Shown piece after piece: positions 60,440 to 64,000 of a stretch of 64,000 nucleotides of DNA. This DNA comes from Puia sp. (GTDB lineage: Bacteria; Bacteroidota; Bacteroidia; Chitinophagales; Chitinophagaceae): NCBI GenBank assembly GCA_031292515.1, contig JARLGZ010000104.1, forward strand, positions 124,001 to 188,000, in the 5' to 3' direction. The first letter of the stretch is position 1. Each line of letters starts with the position of its first letter. A model generated the notes under the pieces. The model was not told the DNA's origin and made no database searches. It worked only from the letters and a program-made list of their open reading frames with translations. The translations under genes and the position numbers were made by a program.

Positions 60440-60988
60440 TCAGGACTTCTTCGCCGGTAATACATACCCATTCTCCGCCATGCGCTTACCCATGACCGCA
60501 TACTCCGCCGGGTCTTCGGGCGTCAGACTTGCCAGCCCATCGACATAACGGTTGAAGAGGGAGAAGGTCGCCGCGATCAGGACCGCCTCATGAATCTCCC
60601 CATCCGTGGCCCCGGCGTGGCGGGCATCGTCGATATCCTCTTGAGATACCTCCCTGCCCGATACCTGCACCTTCCCGGCAATCCGCAGAAGAGACCGGAG
60701 AACGGCGTTCACTGGCGCCCGTTGCAAGTCTTCCAGCACCTCGTCGACGAGGGCGGTCTTGTTTCCATACAGACAGCGGGCAGCAGCCGCATGGCTGTTC
60801 ATACAAAATGAGCACCCGTTCCGATGGGAGACATAGGCAGCGATCAACTCTCTTTCCGCTTCCGTCAGGGAAGAAGGACCCCGCAAGAGCGCCTGCACCA
60901 GTTTGTATAAATGCTCGCCGGTCTCCGGCCTGAACAAGACCAGGCTCCGGATACCGGGAATGCCTTCGGCTACTTCGATATGTGCCAT
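60440..60988 (-). CDS. AhpD/CMD-family protein, copy 3
   Basis: The 182-residue paralogue has the redox centre CSFCMNSH with the preceding ERELIAAYVSHRNG, and HEAVLIAATFSLFNRYVDGL later. It begins MAHIEVAEGIPGIRSLVLFR. Its start is one base from the stop of the MFS gene, so the two are translationally coupled. The R-N spacing before CxxC (HRNG) differs from the YLND of copies 1 and 2, suggesting divergence in substrate. Confidence 0.9.
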   Translation of the reverse strand: MAHIEVAEGIPGIRSLVLFRPETGEHLYKLVQALLRGPSSLTEAERELIAAYVSHRNGCSFCMNSHAAAARCLYGNKTALVDEVLEDLQRAPVNAVLRSLLRIAGKVQVSGREVSQEDIDDARHAGATDGEIHEAVLIAATFSLFNRYVDGLASLTPEDPAEYAVMGKRMAENGYVLPAKKS

Positions 60989-60989
60989 A

Positions 60990-62240
60990 TCATGCTTTTT
61001 GAGGGGTTATGGAATAGTTCTCCCGACCGAATTGCCAGGTTGCCACCAGACCGATCAGGAATACAAAAGAGAAAGTGAATACCGCGTGACCATAGCCTCC
61101 CAACAGGTCTACCAGTGAACCGATAAAGAAGACGATCGTGGCGGTAAAAAGCCTGCCGATATTAAAACAGAAGCCGGTTGCGGAGGCGCTGACACGTTGG
61201 GGAAACAATTGCGGGATAAATACCGACAAGGCGCCCTGGCTGACCCCAAAGAAAAATGCCAGCACCGCAATCTGGCCATACACGCTGTACGAGAGCACCG
61301 TCGTCAGCCTGAACAAGGTGAAAGACAGCACAAAGCAGGCTGCAAAACACGTGATCATCGTCCTGCGGATGCCGAACCCGTTTACGATCCAACCCGACGC
61401 AAAGCCGCCCAGCAATCCACCTCCTCCCATCAGCATCATGGCCAGGCCCCGCTCCTTCTGACCATCTGAATGGACAAGCAGGCCCTGAATCCAGGAAGGC
61501 AGCCAGGAAAAAGTAGCCCAAAGGCCGATGAGCGCTGATCCGAATATCACCGAACCGGCTACCAGGTTCTTCCTGATCGACGAGCCAAACAGCCCCTGCC
61601 CGGAAGAGTCCAGGTTCGTTGTCAGGGGATCGTTACCGGCAGGACCGGCAGACAACGGATCCGGGAGCCTGATCAACCGGAAGGAAAACAAAGCCACGAG
61701 TACAGGCAGGATACCCACGGAGAAACCATATCGCCAGGAGGCAATGAAATAATTGATCATCCCCGCGGAAAAAATGCCCAGTGGCACCGATATGGAAAGA
61801 ATACCCAGCATGACCGCCCGCCTGCGATCCCGGAAAGCCTCCGAGACCAGGATGGTGGTGGTTACCAGGACACCCCCGACACCAAAGCCTGTAAGGAACC
61901 GGCAGATCATAACTCCTACCCAGGAGTTGGCAAAACCGGTCACCATGGTGAAAACACCGTAGAATAACGTTGAATAAATAAAGGACCGCTTCCGGCCGAT
62001 CCGGTCGCCTAAAACACCCCAGACGATCCCTCCCGCCATCCAGCCGTAGATAAATACCGAGCTGATATAAGCGCCGATATTATCCAGCCCGGCCGATTGG
62101 CCGCCGGTCAGCAATTCCCTGACGGCCACGGGAAGATATACGGACATCAGCGTGGACACCGTACCACCGAAAAGACTGCTAAAAAAACAACAGATAAATA
62201 TGAAAACAAGACGTGTCTTGTCCTTTGAAGGCTCTCCCAT
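60990..62240 (-). CDS. MFS transporter (12 helices)
   Basis: The 416-residue protein has 12 predicted membrane helices. The MFS loop motif is GVLGDRIGRKRSFIYSTLFY between helices 2 and 3, followed by VMICRFLTGFGVGGVLVTTT, a pattern of the sugar or aromatic-acid porters. It probably imports the periplasmic product of SusC/SusD uptake. It lies between CMD copy 4 and copy 3, coupled to copy 3 by a one-base gap. Confidence 0.9.
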   Translation of the reverse strand: MGEPSKDKTRLVFIFICCFFSSLFGGTVSTLMSVYLPVAVRELLTGGQSAGLDNIGAYISSVFIYGWMAGGIVWGVLGDRIGRKRSFIYSTLFYGVFTMVTGFANSWVGVMICRFLTGFGVGGVLVTTTILVSEAFRDRRRAVMLGILSISVPLGIFSAGMINYFIASWRYGFSVGILPVLVALFSFRLIRLPDPLSAGPAGNDPLTTNLDSSGQGLFGSSIRKNLVAGSVIFGSALIGLWATFSWLPSWIQGLLVHSDGQKERGLAMMLMGGGGLLGGFASGWIVNGFGIRRTMITCFAACFVLSFTLFRLTTVLSYSVYGQIAVLAFFFGVSQGALSVFIPQLFPQRVSASATGFCFNIGRLFTATIVFFIGSLVDLLGGYGHAVFTFSFVFLIGLVATWQFGRENYSITPQKA

Positions 62241-62315
62241 AACTGACAGGCTTTTTGATTTTTTCCCAATGTTTGTTGCTATTCCCGGAATACATCGCGG
62301 CCCCGGCCGTATGAT

Positions 62316-62888
62316 TCATCTGAAAGTCGCCTCTCCGGAGGCAGCGAGGCCCTGTCTCGGGCGCATATAGCCGATGGTTACCAGCCGCGAAGCCAGCTTC
62401 TCATAATAGGCCGGGTCCTCAGGACGATAAGTGCCGAGCCCGTCTACATACCGGTTATAGAGGCTGAAAAGAGCGGCGATCAGGACGGTATCGTGTATTT
62501 CAAGATCGGTGGCTCCCAGCTCCCTGGCCCTCCGTATATCCGTGGCGTCTACTTCCTTACCCAGTTTCTGAACCTTGCCGGCGATCTGAAGGAGCGCCTT
62601 CATCTTGTCACTCACCGGAGCCTGTTCAATATCCCGGAAGACCTTTTCAAGCAGTTCCGCGTCCCCACCCAGCGCCCTGACGGTAGCCGCATGAGCCTGG
62701 GTACAAAACCGGCATTCGTTTCGATAGGAGACCAGGGTGGCGATGAGTTCCCGTTCCATTTCCGTGAGCGTACTTTCTCCCCGGAGCAATACCTGCGTGA
62801 GCGCACGAATGTGGTCGCCGGTGCCGGGACGATCTTCCAACAGCCCGGTAATACCAGGCAGCTCGTTATTCAGTTGAATATAAGCCAT
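62316..62888 (-). CDS. AhpD/CMD-family protein, copy 4 (first in operon)
   Basis: The 190-residue paralogue has the redox centre CRFCTQAH with ERELIATLVSYRNE before it, and HDTVLIAALFSLYNRYVDGL later. It begins MAYIQLNNELPGITGLLEDR. Its start codon lies within the 3' end of the Cys-rich leader frame (overlap 19 bases), so ribosomes on the leader can affect its translation. It is the most upstream of the four copies and is followed by the MFS gene after 75 bases. Confidence 0.9.
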   Translation of the reverse strand: MAYIQLNNELPGITGLLEDRPGTGDHIRALTQVLLRGESTLTEMERELIATLVSYRNECRFCTQAHAATVRALGGDAELLEKVFRDIEQAPVSDKMKALLQIAGKVQKLGKEVDATDIRRARELGATDLEIHDTVLIAALFSLYNRYVDGLGTYRPEDPAYYEKLASRLVTIGYMRPRQGLAASGEATFR

Positions 62889-63085
62889 ACAATATTTTTT
62901 TTGAAATTGATGGATCGGCAGTTCGAATTGTCATAGCCCCGCTGTCGGACACCCCCTTCCGGAACGGGGTTGTTGCCCGTGCAACGACAGAAGAAACGAT
63001 AAAAACAGCAAGGGGCCAGGTAGCGATGACAGGCCGGCAACAGCGTCGCATCGCCGTTAGCGAAGGAACAGCTTAGCATAGCCAT
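62870..63085 (-). CDS. Cysteine-rich leader peptide (71 codons)
   Basis: Starting at an ATG on 63085 with an upstream GGAGG, the frame has Cys at positions 6, 19, 26, 27, 33, 35 and 56 (ACHRYLAPCCFYRFFCRC in the middle); six of the seven are within the first 35 codons. It ends 19 bases inside the first AhpD gene. The long Cys run is unlike any protein family I know. With the downstream three-way RNA fold it looks like a leader for cysteine-responsive attenuation; a small Cys-rich peptide or precursor is an alternative. Confidence that it is translated is moderate. Confidence 0.55.
   Translation of the reverse strand: MAMLSCSFANGDATLLPACHRYLAPCCFYRFFCRCTGNNPVPEGGVRQRGYDNSNCRSINFKKNIVWLIFN
62942..62990 (-). 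promoter_or_regulatory. Three-way-junction RNA within leader (attenuator candidate)
   Basis: On the minus-strand RNA, a 6-bp closing stem pairs 62985-62990 (CTGTCG) with 62942-62947 (CGACAG). Inside are two hairpins: TTGC/GCAA at 62973-62984, and one with stem ACCCC/GGGGT and core TTCCGGAA at 62951-62970. The CCCC of that hairpin can alternatively pair with CGGGG at 62937-62941, giving exclusive folds. The 5' arm of the closing stem contains Cys codon 33. No T tract follows, so the target may be translation of the next gene. Confidence 0.5.
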
Positions 63086-63145
63086 ACCTGCTCAGCGCCT
63101 CCGGGACAACCGTGAATCGAAAAAAACAGATCTGTTTGCCGGATT

Positions 63146-63706
63146 TCAGCAATAGGAAGATTCCGGCGGCCTGCCGGGAGAAGGGAGGAAACAACAGGGC
63201 AACGCGGCAAGAAGAAATCCGCCAGACTTTTCCCTGCCTGATAAGAACAGTTGCTTCATGAAACTGTGAAAAAGCAATTCATATTCACCGGATAAACTAT
63301 CCTTTTTAAAAGACGCGGCGCTCTTTTTTGAAGGAGCGGCAGGAGCAAGATCATTCGAATGGGCAGCATAGTCATTGACACCATTCTCCAAGATCGTCCG
63401 GTAGTGATCGGGAAGGCACAAGAGCACGAGCTGCCCTTTCTCCACCTTACGCATAACGGTGCGGTAATGCCGGCCTTCGAAATTGATTTCGCCATCCGCC
63501 CGGCGGAATTCGCCCCAGTCTGATTGATAAGGCATCGAAAGAGGCACTCTCAGGGTGATGAGTTCGCTGCTGTCATACAGGCCCTTATCGAGATCGGCTT
63601 CCAGATGCGTCGCTGACTCTTCCCGCAGCATGGAAAATAAGACACGGTACCCCAGAAAATTGAAAAGGAGCAATGCAAGGAGTAATATGGCAGCGAATTT
63701 TCTCAA
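63146..63706 (-). CDS. Conserved membrane-anchored hypothetical protein
   Basis: The 186-residue protein has an N-terminal membrane or signal helix (FAAILLLALLLFNFLGYRVL) and a periplasmic domain with ELITLRVPLSMPYQSDWGEF, NFEGRHYRTVMRKVEKGQLV and LVLLCLPDHYRTIL. The same set of short motifs is familiar from Bacteroidota proteins encoded upstream of TonB-dependent receptors. It lies 60 bases upstream of the Cys-rich leader on the same strand and may be part of the transcript. Function unknown; a cluster CC and final C occur near the C-terminus. Confidence 0.7.
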   Translation of the reverse strand: MRKFAAILLLALLLFNFLGYRVLFSMLREESATHLEADLDKGLYDSSELITLRVPLSMPYQSDWGEFRRADGEINFEGRHYRTVMRKVEKGQLVLLCLPDHYRTILENGVNDYAAHSNDLAPAAPSKKSAASFKKDSLSGEYELLFHSFMKQLFLSGREKSGGFLLAALPCCFLPSPGRPPESSYC

Positions 63707-63836
63707 AGCGTTCTTAAAAATACGATAATAAGTGAATATGTAACAAAATCTTTATCGATTGGTACACACCGGTTTGCATATGCTTTTTGTTGATAAGTTT
63801 TCCGGGGTGGAAAAATCCCGCAACCTCATAATTGGT

Positions 63837-63844
63837 TAATTTTG
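63837..63844 (+). promoter_or_regulatory. -7 box directly before right-edge gene
   Basis: TAatTTTG ends 3 bases before the ATG at 63848. As at 18575 and 45870, a -7 box this close would give a leaderless mRNA. No -33 element was found. Confidence 0.4.
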
Positions 63845-63847
63845 CGT

Positions 63848-64000
63848 ATGTTGCTTACTTTTCAATACCAGGATAAACCCGTATTTTTCGAATACGAGAA
63901 GGATGAATCGGGAGAGGTGACCATTACCTGCTTTCACCGTTTCTTTAACGAAATCTTCCAGGGGAACAGGATCGACCTCAAGAGCCTCAAGGCCCAGGTC
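63848..64000 (+). CDS. Hypothetical protein, C-terminus cut by window edge
   Basis: The frame from ATG 63848 runs 51 codons to the right edge without a stop. The visible part begins MLLTFQYQDKPVFFEYEKDE and continues through ITCFHRFFNEIFQGNRIDLK, an alternating pattern of a small alpha/beta protein. No family is recognised from so short a stretch. The TAatTTTG box just upstream supports it as a real gene. Confidence 0.6.
   Translation, partial: MLLTFQYQDKPVFFEYEKDESGEVTITCFHRFFNEIFQGNRIDLKSLKAQV

Overview
The window is chromosomal DNA from a Bacteroidota bacterium, most likely the family Chitinophagaceae. The signs are a SusC/SusD outer-membrane pair, PorT-type beta-barrel, stand-alone LytTR protein, ECF sigma factors, TAnnTTTG-type promoters, pyrimidine and DAP housekeeping genes of Bacteroidota type, and moderate GC (around half by eye). 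No phage, IS element or CRISPR array is visible. The species is inferred only from gene content.

Layout. 0-7.3 kb: partial DUF4932-like gene, AraC regulator, tRNA-Cys, nucleoside phosphorylase, dapF, NUDIX, a PAT/small-protein pair, Lrp and ahcY. 7.4-16 kb: ABC permease, 2-hydroxyacid dehydrogenase, sensor kinase, a 59-aa membrane protein, cbpA-cbpM, and an amine oxidase that overlaps cbpM tail to tail. 16-25.4 kb: sterol-desaturase-like enzyme, phoH, lipoprotein, ppa, TauE/DUF1634 exporter, NlpC/P60 peptidase, a sigma/anti-sigma pair, M61 protease and GNAT. 25.4-32 kb: DoxX remnant, lipoprotein, a tRNA-like gene with its own promoter and terminator, SnoaL, pgi, ltaE, YtxH and a nearly empty kilobase. 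32-40 kb: prfB with its programmed frameshift, P5C dehydrogenase, porin, pyrR-pyrB-coaD-thioesterase, pyrE and an HMA protein. 40-54.7 kb: subtilase, LytTR protein, LLM oxidoreductase, two SGNH hydrolases, an HTH/sigma2 pair, response regulator, SSS symporter, myo-inositol oxygenase, and nagA-GH20.

54.8-63.1 kb is the most interesting part. One minus-strand operon encodes four different AhpD/CMD-family proteins, an MFS transporter, SusC and SusD. It is preceded by a 71-codon reading frame rich in cysteine (six Cys in the first 35 codons). The 3' half of that frame can fold into a three-way junction whose closing stem contains Cys codon 33. This is the geometry expected of a ribosome-mediated cysteine attenuator. 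I therefore infer that the operon takes up and processes a sulfur-containing or redox-active compound under cysteine control. The nearby nagA-GH20 pair lies on the other strand behind a hairpin and probably is not part of that system.

Other points of note are a tRNA-like gene with a 6-nt anticodon loop behind a promoter embedded in a 14-bp inverted repeat, a bacterial MIOX with all metal ligands intact plus an upstream palindrome, and several genes whose -7 promoter box ends only a few bases before the start codon.
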